DNA from: Oscillospiraceae bacterium
GTDB lineage: Bacteria; Bacillota_A; Clostridia; Oscillospirales; Oscillospiraceae
DNA: 64,000 nt
Assembly: GCA_017539885.1 (NCBI GenBank)
Contig: JAFYCC010000033.1
Coordinates: 5,962 to 69,961 of the forward strand
Reading direction: 5' to 3'
Part shown: positions 26,362 to 36,021 of the stretch, piece by piece
Layout: each line of letters opens with the position of its first letter
Numbering within the stretch: position 1 is the first letter of the stretch
The notes under the pieces: generated by a model
Seen by the model: only the letters and a program-made list of their open reading frames with translations
What the model was told of the DNA's origin: nothing
Databases searched by the model: none
Program-made: the position numbers and the translations under genes

Positions 26362-26366
26362 GAAGA

Positions 26367-27125
26367 TTACTGTTCCCAGGGCGGCCGCTGATAGCCGGTA
26401 CTGCCGTTCCCCGCGTTCGGAAGTCCGCAGAGTGCCTGGTAATAGTTGCAGTAGGTGACCTCCATGTAAGGCGCGACCCAGACGGAGACGAATGGGATAA
26501 TGCATAGAAGCGCCCAGCCGATAAAGGAGAGATCGAGCACAAACAGCTCACCCTTCCGCCCGGACATCATCTGCTTGCTGGCACGGATGCAGTCGAGCGG
26601 GGACAGCTCCGGATGGTCGATCAGGATGTAGGTGGCCATGCGGTAGCGGTAAGCGGCTACGATGCCGGGAATGATGAACAGGAGACTCCACAGAAAGACG
26701 AAGACAGCCATCAGGATCCGCAGGAGCAGAGCGCGCCAGAAGATTGAGAAGCCGTCGAACAGCGTCCCGACCCCGGCCTGACGCATACGGCTGACGTTCA
26801 GCGCGTAGATGACAAAGCCGACCGCGATTGTCGCTGCGACGATCTGAAGCGCGATGGACAGCAGACTGCCGCCGAGCGTAAGCTGATCCCAGTAGCGCTG
26901 CATGGCATCTGCGAACCGTTCATCCTGCGGATAGAGAAAACCGAACCGAAACGGACTCCCGCTGTAGAGCTGCTGAATCATATCCGCGCCTGAGACGCGA
27001 TCCGACAGATAGCTCAGCAGGTTGTTTATCAGATAAAAGACGAGACCGACGATGCACACATGCGGCTTCGCCATGAGCATCTGCCGCTTCGCGTTGGATT
27101 TGATGGCGGCTCGGTTGATATTCAT
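26367..27125 (-). CDS. DUF975 family integral membrane protein
   Basis: A 252-aa protein with about five to six hydrophobic segments. Typical DUF975 elements are the start MNINRAAIKSNAKRQM, the segment SLLFIIPGIVAAYRYRMATYILIDHPE and the RASKQMMSGRKGELFVLDLSFIGW block. The start is the ATG at 27125 behind a perfect AAGGAGGT; a longer frame upstream has no ribosome site. Function is unknown. The Pro/Gly-rich tail (STGYQRPPWEQ) is cytoplasmic by prediction. Confidence 0.88.
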   Translation of the reverse strand: MNINRAAIKSNAKRQMLMAKPHVCIVGLVFYLINNLLSYLSDRVSGADMIQQLYSGSPFRFGFLYPQDERFADAMQRYWDQLTLGGSLLSIALQIVAATIAVGFVIYALNVSRMRQAGVGTLFDGFSIFWRALLLRILMAVFVFLWSLLFIIPGIVAAYRYRMATYILIDHPELSPLDCIRASKQMMSGRKGELFVLDLSFIGWALLCIIPFVSVWVAPYMEVTYCNYYQALCGLPNAGNGSTGYQRPPWEQ

Positions 27126-27199
27126 GCGCAGTGACCTCCTTTTGAATGCATCACTCAAAGAATAGCACAGAAACCGGTAGCTTTCAAGCGGCACGAAAA

Positions 27200-27227
27200 C
27201 GCCCCGCCTCCCTGCAGAGGCGGGGCG
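27200..27227 (-). terminator. gapA terminator
   Basis: 11-bp perfect stem (CGCCCCGCCTC / GAGGCGGGGCG) with a 6-base loop, followed on the minus strand by TTTTCGTG. Confidence 0.8.
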
Positions 27228-27248
27228 GAATGGATTCTGGATCAGGAA

Positions 27249-28342
<1,094 letters not shown>

Positions 28343-28430
28343 CCCAATCTGTAGCGTCAGACGAAATTTTATGGAGAATGATGTTGTGGTCAATGTCAAA
28401 TTGTGCAGTTTGTGCATGACGTGGGTCTCG

Positions 28431-28459
28431 TTGACAATTCGCGGTACTTGTGAAAGAAT
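28431..28459 (+). promoter_or_regulatory. Promoter of the rsuA-like gene
   Basis: TTGACA (28431-28436), 17-bp spacer, AAGAAT (28454-28459). The -10 box is weak. Confidence 0.5.
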
Positions 28460-28575
28460 GATGCTGATCGGCCGCCTGCCTGGAACAACGAACGCAGTCT
28501 TCCGGAACTTCGGCCGATACGGCCGCTGCAAAGGCGGAGGAACCGGCATTATTGAACGCACGGGGAGGAAAGACG

Positions 28576-29283
28576 ATGGCCTTGGCGCGACTGGACAAGC
28601 TGATATCGGCGGCGGGACTCGCATCCCGGCGCGGGACCGCCGAACTGGTGCGCCTCGGCAGGATCACTGTGGACGGACGCCCTGCGCGCGCGGCAGATGA
28701 AAAGCTTGACCCGGATACGGTCGAGCTCCTGCTCGACGGGAAGCGGGTGTGCTGCGCGCGATACAGGTATTTTCTTATGAACAAACCGGAGGGCGTGCTC
28801 TCCGCGACCGAGGACGCGCGGCAGGAGACAGCGATCGATCTGCTCCCTCCGGAACTGAGACGAATCGGGCTTTCTCCGGCGGGCAGGCTGGACAAGGACA
28901 CTACCGGACTGCTCCTGCTGACCAACGACGGGCCGCTGCTCCATAGGATTATATCGCCGAAGAATCACGTTCCCAAGCGCTATCTGGCCGAGGTCGGGAA
29001 TGCGCCGGACGCGGGGGCGGAGGCAGCCTTTGAAGCGGGAATGGAGCTCGGAGACGGAACAAAATGCCTCCCGGCGCGTCTGGAAAGACGCGGGGAGAGG
29101 GAAGTCCTCGTAACGGTATACGAGGGAAAGTATCATCAGGTGAAGCGCATGCTCGCCTCGTGCGGCGCACCGGTCGTCCGGCTGCACCGGCTGAGCATCG
29201 GATCCCTTTGCCTTCCGGCGGGACTGCCGCCGGGGAACTGGGTCGAACTTGATGCCAAAGAGATACAAAAGGCGTTAGAATAA
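28576..29283 (+). CDS. rsuA: 16S rRNA pseudouridine synthase (RsuA family)
   Basis: Isomerises uridine in rRNA. It is 235 aa from the ATG behind GGGGAGGAAA, with an N-terminal S4 RNA-binding domain (ARLDKLISAAGLASRRG...), then the catalytic core with GRLDKDTTGLLLLTND containing the nucleophilic Asp, and KRYLAEV and YHQVKRML blocks. The exact target (U516-equivalent or another) cannot be told from sequence. The ABC ATPase gene follows after 39 bases. Confidence 0.92.
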   Translation: MALARLDKLISAAGLASRRGTAELVRLGRITVDGRPARAADEKLDPDTVELLLDGKRVCCARYRYFLMNKPEGVLSATEDARQETAIDLLPPELRRIGLSPAGRLDKDTTGLLLLTNDGPLLHRIISPKNHVPKRYLAEVGNAPDAGAEAAFEAGMELGDGTKCLPARLERRGEREVLVTVYEGKYHQVKRMLASCGAPVVRLHRLSIGSLCLPAGLPPGNWVELDAKEIQKALE

Positions 29284-29322
29284 GACGCATAAAGCGCGTC
29301 GGGACGAAGGGAAACGAAGCCT

Positions 29323-30423
29323 ATGTCAAGCGTTACGCTAAAGCACGTCAGCAAACTGTATCCGAGCGGGATCAAGGCCGTTGACGATTTTTCGATGGAG
29401 ATCGAGGATAAGGAGTTCATCGTGCTCGTCGGGCCGTCCGGCTGCGGCAAGTCCACCACGCTCCGCATGATCGCGGGGCTGGAGGAGATCACCGAGGGAG
29501 AGCTCTATATCGACGGCAAGCTCATGAATCAGGTGCAGCCGAAGGACCGGGACATCGCCATGGTGTTCCAGAACTACGCGCTGTATCCGCATATGACCGT
29601 TTTTGAAAACATCTCTTTCGGACTCCGCATGCGCCATATGCCGCGAGCTGAGATCCGCAAACGCGTGGAGAACGCGGCAAGGATCCTTGAACTGAGCGAA
29701 CTGCTCGACCGAAAGCCGGGCGCGCTCTCCGGCGGTCAGCGGCAGCGCGTCGCGCTCGGCCGTGCGATCGTGCGCGACCCGAAGGTGTTCCTGCTCGACG
29801 AGCCGCTTTCCAATCTGGATGCCAAGCTTCGCACGGCCATGCGCGCGGAGATCGCCAAACTTCATAAGCAGCTGGGAACGACCTTCGTGTACGTTACGCA
29901 TGACCAGACCGAGGCGATGACGATGGGCACGCGCATCGTCGTCATGCGCGACGGCGTCATACAGCAGATCTCCCCGCCGCAGGAACTATTTGACAAGCCG
30001 TGCAATCTGTTCGTGGCGACCTTTATCGGTACGCCGCAGATGAACATCATCCGGGCGCAGCTCCGGGAACAGGGGGAAGGCATCGCCGTGCAGTTTGGCA
30101 CGGAAGGGGACGAAGTGTGCATCCCGCTACCTGAAAGCAAGGCATCGATCCCCGCGGTGCGCGCGTTTGCAGGCAAAGAGGTGCTGCTCGGCATCCGGCC
30201 GAACGACGTTTATCCGTCGGAGGACGGATTCGCAGGACGGGTCGAGATGTCTGAGAATCAGGGCGCGGAGCGGAATTTCTATCTGCGCGCGGGCGGAGCG
30301 TCCATCATGACGCAGGTTTCAAACCGGGATTTCCCGGCGGTGCCGGAAACGCTGCGAGTCAGCTTCAATATGGACATGGCCTATCTGTTCGACCCTGAGA
30401 GCGAGAAGACGCTGACCGTCTGA
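29323..30423 (+). CDS. Sugar ABC transporter ATPase, MsmX/UgpC type
   Basis: A 366-aa cytoplasmic ATPase: Walker A GPSGCGKST near residue 38, Q-loop FQNYALYPH, signature LSGGQRQR, Walker B VFLLDEPLSNLDA, H-loop VTHDQ, then a C-terminal TOBE/OB regulatory region of about 130 residues. This subfamily (MsmX, UgpC, MalK) energises carbohydrate importers and is often a shared, unlinked subunit in Firmicutes. No permease or binding protein lies nearby, consistent with such a multitask ATPase (inference). Confidence 0.92.
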   Translation: MSSVTLKHVSKLYPSGIKAVDDFSMEIEDKEFIVLVGPSGCGKSTTLRMIAGLEEITEGELYIDGKLMNQVQPKDRDIAMVFQNYALYPHMTVFENISFGLRMRHMPRAEIRKRVENAARILELSELLDRKPGALSGGQRQRVALGRAIVRDPKVFLLDEPLSNLDAKLRTAMRAEIAKLHKQLGTTFVYVTHDQTEAMTMGTRIVVMRDGVIQQISPPQELFDKPCNLFVATFIGTPQMNIIRAQLREQGEGIAVQFGTEGDEVCIPLPESKASIPAVRAFAGKEVLLGIRPNDVYPSEDGFAGRVEMSENQGAERNFYLRAGGASIMTQVSNRDFPAVPETLRVSFNMDMAYLFDPESEKTLTV

Positions 30424-30578
30424 ATTCGTGGTTATGCATAAACAATACTGAGACACTTAACGAATTGCGGCGTCGAGAAACGGATGCGTTTGCCGGATAG
30501 ATCAAATGAACACCCCCGCGTATTTGCGCTATTTACAAAGGATTTCAAATATTTCACAAAAACAGGTGAAGAAAAATA

Positions 30579-30607
30579 TTGAAATTTGATGGAAGTTGCG
30601 CTATTAT
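30579..30607 (+). promoter_or_regulatory. Promoter upstream of the CdaR-like regulator
   Basis: TTGAAA (30579-30584), 17-bp spacer, TATTAT (30602-30607), in an AT-rich 269-base gap. Confidence 0.65.
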
Positions 30608-30628
30608 GTAAATTGACATTGTTTACAA

Positions 30629-30645
30629 ATACGCAAAAAGCGTAT
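30629..30645. promoter_or_regulatory. Palindrome in the regulator leader
   Basis: ATACGC-AAAAA-GCGTAT, about 20 bases downstream of the -10 box. It follows TGTTTACAAAT, related to an upstream CTATTTACAAAG near 30529-30540. It could be an autoregulatory operator. Confidence 0.35.
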
Positions 30646-30692
30646 GCCGGCCGTCAGATTGAGGCTCGCGTGCGCGGAAAAGGGGAATTCAA

Positions 30693-31787
30693 ATGTCGAG
30701 TAGAATCTTCCAGAGCGTGATCGTTCAGATGAAGGACGCGACTGACCGCTGCATCGGCGTTATCGACTCCGAGGGATTTGTGGTTGCCTGCAGAGATCTT
30801 TCCATGATCGGCTCCAGACTGGAGAATATACAGGGCGTCGCCGGCGATGTGCCGGAGCAGCTTTTTACTTACGGGAACAGGACGTACAAGCTGCTCGGCG
30901 GCGTGAACTCCCAGTTCGAGTACGCCGTTTTCGCCGAGGGACGCGACAGCGTCGCGCGCTGCGTCTGCATCCTTGCTGCCGTTGCTTTTAACGAGGCCAA
31001 GAACCACTACGAGGAGAAATTCAACAAGGGGACGTTCGTCAAGAACATCATTTCCGACAACATCCTGCCGGGCGACGTCTATGTGCGCGCAAAAGAGCTC
31101 CATTTCGTGACCGATGCGCCGCGCGGCGTTCTGCTTGTCCGGCAGGTGGACAAATCCGATGTGTCGACCGTCGAGGTCATTCAGAACATGTTCCCCGACC
31201 GCCAGAGAGATTTCGTCCTGAGCCTGAACGAGACGGACATCGTCGTGATCAAGGAACTGGCGCCTGACTGTGACGCGCCGAAATACCTTGAAGAGCTGGC
31301 GTCCTCCATCGAGAGTACGGTCAGCAGCGAACTGCTCATCAAGACGGTGATCGGCATCGGAAGCGTTGCCGGACATCTCCGCGAGCTGGCCGACCGCTAC
31401 AAGGAGGCACAGGTCGCCATTGAAGTCGGCAAGGTCTTCGACACGGAGAAGTCCATCATCCACTATGACAACCTCGGCATCGGCAGGATCATCTACCAGC
31501 TGCCGACGACGCTCTGCGAGATGTTCCTGAGCGAGGTGTTCAAGAAAAACCCGATCGAGTCGCTCGATCAGGAGACGCTTTACACGATCAACAAGTTCTT
31601 CGAGAACAACCTCAACGTTTCCGAGACAAGCCGCAAGCTCTTCGTCCACCGCAACACGCTCGTCTACCGACTGGAAAAGATCAAGAAGCTCACCGGACTC
31701 GATCTTCGGGAGTTCGACCACGCGATCGTATTCAAGGTCGCGCTGATGGTCAAAAAGTATCTCAATTCCCAGAACGCCGGCTATTGA
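30693..31787 (+). CDS. CdaR/PucR-type transcriptional regulator
   Basis: A 364-aa regulator. The N-terminal region (about 1-110) resembles the sensor part of CdaR sugar-diacid-type regulators, the middle (about 130-280) is a GGDEF-like fold without catalytic motif, and the C-terminus is the PucR helix-turn-helix: INKFFENNLNVSETSRKLFVHRNTLVYRLEKIKKLTGLDL. The inducer is unknown. It lies just upstream of ftsEX (44-base gap), but a functional tie is not shown. GGGGAATTC lies in front of the ATG. Confidence 0.85.
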   Translation: MSSRIFQSVIVQMKDATDRCIGVIDSEGFVVACRDLSMIGSRLENIQGVAGDVPEQLFTYGNRTYKLLGGVNSQFEYAVFAEGRDSVARCVCILAAVAFNEAKNHYEEKFNKGTFVKNIISDNILPGDVYVRAKELHFVTDAPRGVLLVRQVDKSDVSTVEVIQNMFPDRQRDFVLSLNETDIVVIKELAPDCDAPKYLEELASSIESTVSSELLIKTVIGIGSVAGHLRELADRYKEAQVAIEVGKVFDTEKSIIHYDNLGIGRIIYQLPTTLCEMFLSEVFKKNPIESLDQETLYTINKFFENNLNVSETSRKLFVHRNTLVYRLEKIKKLTGLDLREFDHAIVFKVALMVKKYLNSQNAGY

Positions 31788-31831
31788 TTGACGCACGGCA
31801 CTGAAAGCAATCCCCGGGAGGACAACAATCC

Positions 31832-32518
31832 ATGATTCAAATGACTGACGTGACCATGATCTACGACAGCGGCAACGTCAAGGCGCTCGACGGCGTATCC
31901 ATGACGATCGAGGACGGAGAATTTGCCTTCCTCGTAGGACCCTCCGGCAGCGGAAAGACCACGATCATCAAGCTGCTCACGGGCGAGGTCGCTGCCGTTG
32001 ACGGTGAAATGGAGGTCAACGGCTTCGATCTGCGCCGCATGCGCAGACGGAAGCTCCCGAAACTGCGCAGGACACTGGGCGTCATCTTTCAGGATTTCCG
32101 CCTGATTGATGAAAAGACCGTGTATGAGAACGTGGCTTTCGCCATGCGCATAGTCGGCGCGAAGCCGAGAGAGATCAAGAAGCGCGTACCCTATGTGCTG
32201 GAACTGGTGGGACTCGAGGGACGTGAGAAGCGCTATCCTCAGGAACTCTCCGGCGGCGAACAGCAGCGCGTGGCCATCGCGCGCGCGATCGTGAACAACC
32301 CGCGTACGATCATAGCGGATGAGCCGACGGGCAACCTTGACCCGGTGCGCAGCCTGGAGATCATGCTCCTGCTCGAGAAGATCAATGAAATGGGCAACAC
32401 GATCCTCGTCGTCACCCATGAGAAGGAACTGGTCAACGCCTTCTCCAAGCGCGTTATATCACTCGAGGGCGGCAAGATCATCAGCGACGGAATGGACGGG
32501 TATTACGGCTATGACTAA
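31832..32518 (+). CDS. ftsE: Cell division ATP-binding protein FtsE
   Basis: ATPase of the FtsEX complex that activates wall hydrolases at the septum. It is 228 aa. Walker A is GPSGSGKTT near residue 37, the Q-loop is IFQDFRLI, the signature is LSGGEQQR and Walker B TIIADEPTGNLD. A CGGGAGGA ribosome site precedes the ATG. Its stop overlaps the ftsX start by 8 bp. The two M23 genes downstream are the expected partners. Confidence 0.97.
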   Translation: MIQMTDVTMIYDSGNVKALDGVSMTIEDGEFAFLVGPSGSGKTTIIKLLTGEVAAVDGEMEVNGFDLRRMRRRKLPKLRRTLGVIFQDFRLIDEKTVYENVAFAMRIVGAKPREIKKRVPYVLELVGLEGREKRYPQELSGGEQQRVAIARAIVNNPRTIIADEPTGNLDPVRSLEIMLLLEKINEMGNTILVVTHEKELVNAFSKRVISLEGGKIISDGMDGYYGYD

Positions 32519-33392
32519 AATCGGCTATCTGATCAAAGAGGGATTTTTGAGCATTTTTACGCACGGATTCATGTCTTTTGCGTCCGTCTGCGTGATTATT
32601 GCCTGCCTCGTCATCATGGGCAGCTTTTCGCTGCTTGCTGTGAATATCGACTCCATCATTCAGGACCTGGAGCGGGAAAATCGGATCATGGCTTTCGTGG
32701 ATGAGAAGCTCACGGAGAACGAGGCCCGCGAGCTTGAGAGCCAGATCCGCGCCGTGCCGAACGTCCGTGACGCGCAGTTCATGTCCCGGGGCGAGGCCAT
32801 GCAGAACTATACCTCTCAGTTCGAGGACTCCGCGCTGTTCGAGGAGGTCGACGAGACCTGGTTCCGCGACAGGTACATCATCTCGCTGGACGATATCAGC
32901 CTGATGGAGCAGACCCAGCGGAACCTCTATAAGATCTATGGAATCGCGGATGTGCCGGTGCATCTGGAGATCGCGCGGGGCTTTATCACCGTTCGCAACG
33001 TGGTGAGCGCACTGTCTCTGGTCCTGGTGGTCATCCTGATCATCGTGAGCATCTTTATCATGACCAACACGATCAAGCTGACGACCTTCGGCCGCAGAGA
33101 AGAGATCATGATCATGAAGATGGTCGGCGCGAGCAACGCGTTTATCCGCTTCCCGTTTGTCGTGGAGGGCGTGATTCTCGGCCTGATCGGCGGCGGGATC
33201 GCGTTTTTCGCCCAGTGGGGCATTTACAGACTCCTTACTGAGCGAATCATGAACGGCCTGATCGGAAATCTCGTCAGCATCGTTCCGTTTACGACCCTGA
33301 TGCTGCCGGTGCTCCTGATCTTTCTCGCGATCGGCGTCGTCGTCGGCGTTTTCGGCAGTGGCATCGCCATCCGCAACTATCTGAAAGTCTAA
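32511..33392 (+). CDS. ftsX: Cell division protein FtsX
   Basis: Membrane subunit of FtsEX, 293 aa from ATG (MTKIGYLIKEGFLSIF). One N-terminal transmembrane segment (about 20-45), an extracellular loop of about 120 residues, and three C-terminal segments starting near 165 (VVSALSLVLVVILIIVSIFI) and including GVILGLIGGGIAFF. The segment IKLTTFGRREEIMIMKMVGA is the family hallmark. The extracellular loop should contact the coiled coil of the M23 proteins encoded next. Confidence 0.95.
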   Translation: MTKIGYLIKEGFLSIFTHGFMSFASVCVIIACLVIMGSFSLLAVNIDSIIQDLERENRIMAFVDEKLTENEARELESQIRAVPNVRDAQFMSRGEAMQNYTSQFEDSALFEEVDETWFRDRYIISLDDISLMEQTQRNLYKIYGIADVPVHLEIARGFITVRNVVSALSLVLVVILIIVSIFIMTNTIKLTTFGRREEIMIMKMVGASNAFIRFPFVVEGVILGLIGGGIAFFAQWGIYRLLTERIMNGLIGNLVSIVPFTTLMLPVLLIFLAIGVVVGVFGSGIAIRNYLKV

Positions 33393-33431
33393 ACGCCGAC
33401 GGGCAGATAGACAGACTGAAGAGGTACGAAT

Positions 33432-34739
33432 ATGTCCAAAAAGCAAAAGAGATTCGTCTCCATCGTCTGCATGATTCTCGCCATACTGATGATCCTGTCT
33501 GTGCTGACCTACGTGATCTCCTCTGCGGCGCACGGAGTCACGCAGCAGCAGATTCAGACGCTGAAGGATCAGAAGGCGGAGATTACACAGAAAAAGAACG
33601 AGATTTCGGTCCATATCGCGGAGATGCAGCAGCAGCAGGCGTCGCTCCTGGAGCAGAAGGCTGCGCTGGATGAGCAGAATGAGCTGACCCGTCAGGAGAT
33701 CGAACTGATCAACCAGCAGATCGATCTGTACGAGCGCATGATCGCCACCAAGGAGGTGGAGCTCGATGAGGCCATCGAGGCGGAGGAGACGCAGATGCAG
33801 GCCTATCGCAAGCATATGCGCGCCATGGAGGAAAACGGACTCATCAGCTACATAGAGATCCTGTTCCAGTCCAAGAGCTTCGCGGATCTGCTCTCCAGAC
33901 TGGGCGACATCTCCGATATCATGACCGCTGACAAGCGCCTGGAGGAGGAATGCATTGCCGCCAGAGAGCGGGTCCAGGCCGTGAAAGCGGATTATGAAGC
34001 CACGAAGGCCGAGTATGAGACGACCAAGGTGGAGCTGCTGGAAGCCAAGCGGCAGCTTGAGGCGGACATCGAGGCCGCTTACAAACGCATTGCAGATCTC
34101 GACGCGGATATTGAAGCTGCCTATGAGGAATATACGGCAAACGAGCTTGCAGAGGCGGAGTTCCAGGCGGAGATCGACAAGCTTATGGAGCAGCTGCGCC
34201 AGCAGGAGGAGGCGGAACGCCGCCGCCGCGAGGAGGCGCTGCGCCTGCAGCAGCAGCAACAGCAGCAGTCCGGCAGCTCCAACGTGGTTGTGCCGCCGGC
34301 ACCGACCGTCGTAACTGCAGCTGTCGGCAATTTCATCTGGCCCTATCCGCAGAACAATTACGTCCATTCCGGCTATGGAATGCGCTTCCACCCGATCTTC
34401 AAGGAAAACCGCATGCATTACGGTATCGATATCGGCGGCGTCGCTGGGCAGAAGATCGTGGCGATCGCTGCCGGGACGGTGACAGTGGCAACGAACAACT
34501 CCTCCTACGGCAATTATGTCATGATCAACCACGGCGACGGGACGGCGAGTCTGTACGCGCATATGGATTCTCTCAACGTAAGCGTGGGTCAGACCGTCGC
34601 ACAGGGGGACAAAGTCGGCGAGTGCGGTTCAACCGGATGGGCGACCGGCCCGCATCTGCATTTTGAGATCCGCGTCAACGGAGCGACGACCGATCCGCTG
34701 GCTTATTACAGCGCGGGGACGTATATCAAGGGCTTCTGA
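33432..34739 (+). CDS. Coiled-coil M23 peptidoglycan hydrolase (EnvC/PcsB-like), copy 1
   Basis: A 435-aa protein with an N-terminal signal anchor (about 7-30), a long coiled coil (about 38-280) rich in Glu, Gln and Lys with a Gln run near its end, then a Val/Pro linker and an M23 (LytM) domain. Zinc and catalytic residues of an active enzyme are all present: His329 and Asp333 in HYGIDIG, and the H408-L-H410 motif. The architecture is that of FtsEX-regulated hydrolases. It is followed 25 bases later by a paralogue. Confidence 0.92.
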   Translation: MSKKQKRFVSIVCMILAILMILSVLTYVISSAAHGVTQQQIQTLKDQKAEITQKKNEISVHIAEMQQQQASLLEQKAALDEQNELTRQEIELINQQIDLYERMIATKEVELDEAIEAEETQMQAYRKHMRAMEENGLISYIEILFQSKSFADLLSRLGDISDIMTADKRLEEECIAARERVQAVKADYEATKAEYETTKVELLEAKRQLEADIEAAYKRIADLDADIEAAYEEYTANELAEAEFQAEIDKLMEQLRQQEEAERRRREEALRLQQQQQQQSGSSNVVVPPAPTVVTAAVGNFIWPYPQNNYVHSGYGMRFHPIFKENRMHYGIDIGGVAGQKIVAIAAGTVTVATNNSSYGNYVMINHGDGTASLYAHMDSLNVSVGQTVAQGDKVGECGSTGWATGPHLHFEIRVNGATTDPLAYYSAGTYIKGF

Positions 34740-34764
34740 CGCACATTCATTTTGAGGGCTGCCT

Positions 34765-35955
34765 ATGACGCAGACAAAACAACGCAGCGTCCGCGCACTG
34801 TGCCTGCTTGCCACGCTTGCGCTTCTGATCGGGGCTTTCGCGCTGCTTGGACCCGCCGTGCGGGCAGAAGCGGTGACGCAGTCGGAAATCGATGCGCTCA
34901 AGGCGAAGCGGCAGACGCTGGCGGACGAGAAGAACGCGAAGAGCGTCGAGATCAAGCTTCTGCAGGACGAGCAGGCGAGCGTGACGGCGCAGAAGGCCGC
35001 GCTCGATGAGCAGAACGAACTGACGCGACAGGAGATCGAACTGATTAACGAGCAGATCGAACTTTATTCGCGGCTGATCGAAGAAAAAGAGATCGAACTC
35101 CAGGGCGCGATCGCCGAAGAGCAGTCGCAGATCCTGGCGTACAAAAAGCATCTCCGCGCAATGGAAGAGCGCGGGCCGATCACCTATCTTGAGATCCTGT
35201 TTCAGGCAAAAAGCTTTGCGGATCTGCTTTCCAGACTCGGCGACATCACCGACATCATGTCGGCGGATAAGCGCCTGGAGGAGGAGTGCGTCGCCGCGCG
35301 CGAGCATGTGCAGTTCGTGAAGGCAGACTATGAAGCGGCACAGGCAGGATTCGAAGCCGCGAAGGTCGAACTGCTGGAGAAAAAGGCGCAGCTCGAATCC
35401 GACATCGAAGCCGCCTGTCAGTTAATCGCAGCGCTTGAAGCGGAGATGGAGTCGCGTCTGGAGGAATATGAGGCCATGGAGGCCGAAATGGCCGAAATGG
35501 ATGCTGAGATCACAAAGCTGATTCAGGCGTTCGAGGCGCAGAAGACCGTAGGGACCGGATATTATATCTGGCCGCTGCCGGGCTATTCGGCAGGCAGCCG
35601 CACCTTCGGCAGACAGTTTCATCCCATCGATCATGTCTGGAAAACGCATTCCGGTCAGGATATCGGAGCGCCCTCCGGCACCAGGATCATCGCTGCCGAC
35701 GGGGGCACTGTTTCCGTCGCGTCCTATGGCTGGAACGGCGGCTACGGCAACTATGTCATCATCAACCACGGGAACGGCCGTGCAACGCTCTATGCCCACA
35801 TGAGTTCTATCGCGGTCACGGCGGGCAGCTCGATCAAGCAGGGCGAGACGGTCGGCTATGTCGGCACCACGGGAAAATCGACAGGTCCGCATCTGCATTT
35901 CGAGGTACGTGAAAACGGCGTCGCTGTGGATCCGATGCAGTATTTCGGCGTATAA
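34765..35955 (+). CDS. Coiled-coil M23 peptidoglycan hydrolase, copy 2
   Basis: A 396-aa paralogue of the preceding gene. It has a cleavable-looking signal peptide (LLATLALLIGAFALLGPAVRAEA), a coiled coil (about 38-265) and an M23 domain with His295, Asp299 (HSGQDIG) and H376-L-H378. The coiled-coil segments from SFADLLSRLGDI to ADKRLEEEC are nearly identical in both copies, while the catalytic domains and linkers have diverged. The absence of the Gln-rich linker and the different anchoring suggest separate jobs, one membrane-tethered and one released (inference). Confidence 0.92.
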   Translation: MTQTKQRSVRALCLLATLALLIGAFALLGPAVRAEAVTQSEIDALKAKRQTLADEKNAKSVEIKLLQDEQASVTAQKAALDEQNELTRQEIELINEQIELYSRLIEEKEIELQGAIAEEQSQILAYKKHLRAMEERGPITYLEILFQAKSFADLLSRLGDITDIMSADKRLEEECVAAREHVQFVKADYEAAQAGFEAAKVELLEKKAQLESDIEAACQLIAALEAEMESRLEEYEAMEAEMAEMDAEITKLIQAFEAQKTVGTGYYIWPLPGYSAGSRTFGRQFHPIDHVWKTHSGQDIGAPSGTRIIAADGGTVSVASYGWNGGYGNYVIINHGNGRATLYAHMSSIAVTAGSSIKQGETVGYVGTTGKSTGPHLHFEVRENGVAVDPMQYFGV

Positions 35956-35966
35956 ATGATATCGTC

Positions 35967-36002
35967 CGCTGTCGGCAAACGCGAGTGCGTTTGCCGACAG
36001 CG
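35967..36002 (+). terminator. Hairpin between the second M23 gene and ctpA
   Basis: 16-bp perfect stem (CGCTGTCGGCAAACGC / GCGTTTGCCGACAGCG) with a GAGT loop, 12 bases after the M23 stop and 20 bases before ctpA. There is no T-run, so it may reduce read-through or protect RNA ends. Confidence 0.6.
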
Positions 36003-36021
36003 GTATTCGGGAGGGTATCCT

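Noticed and set aside
34246..34268. CAG/CAA run coding a Gln stretch in the first M23 gene
   Set aside because: Short, interrupted by CAA, and a normal low-complexity linker; not enough to claim a phase-variable repeat.
32481..34562. A 693-codon antisense frame opposite ftsX and the first M23 gene
   Set aside because: Leu/His/Asp-rich composition mirrors the Gln/Glu/Lys coiled coil on the coding strand; no family features.
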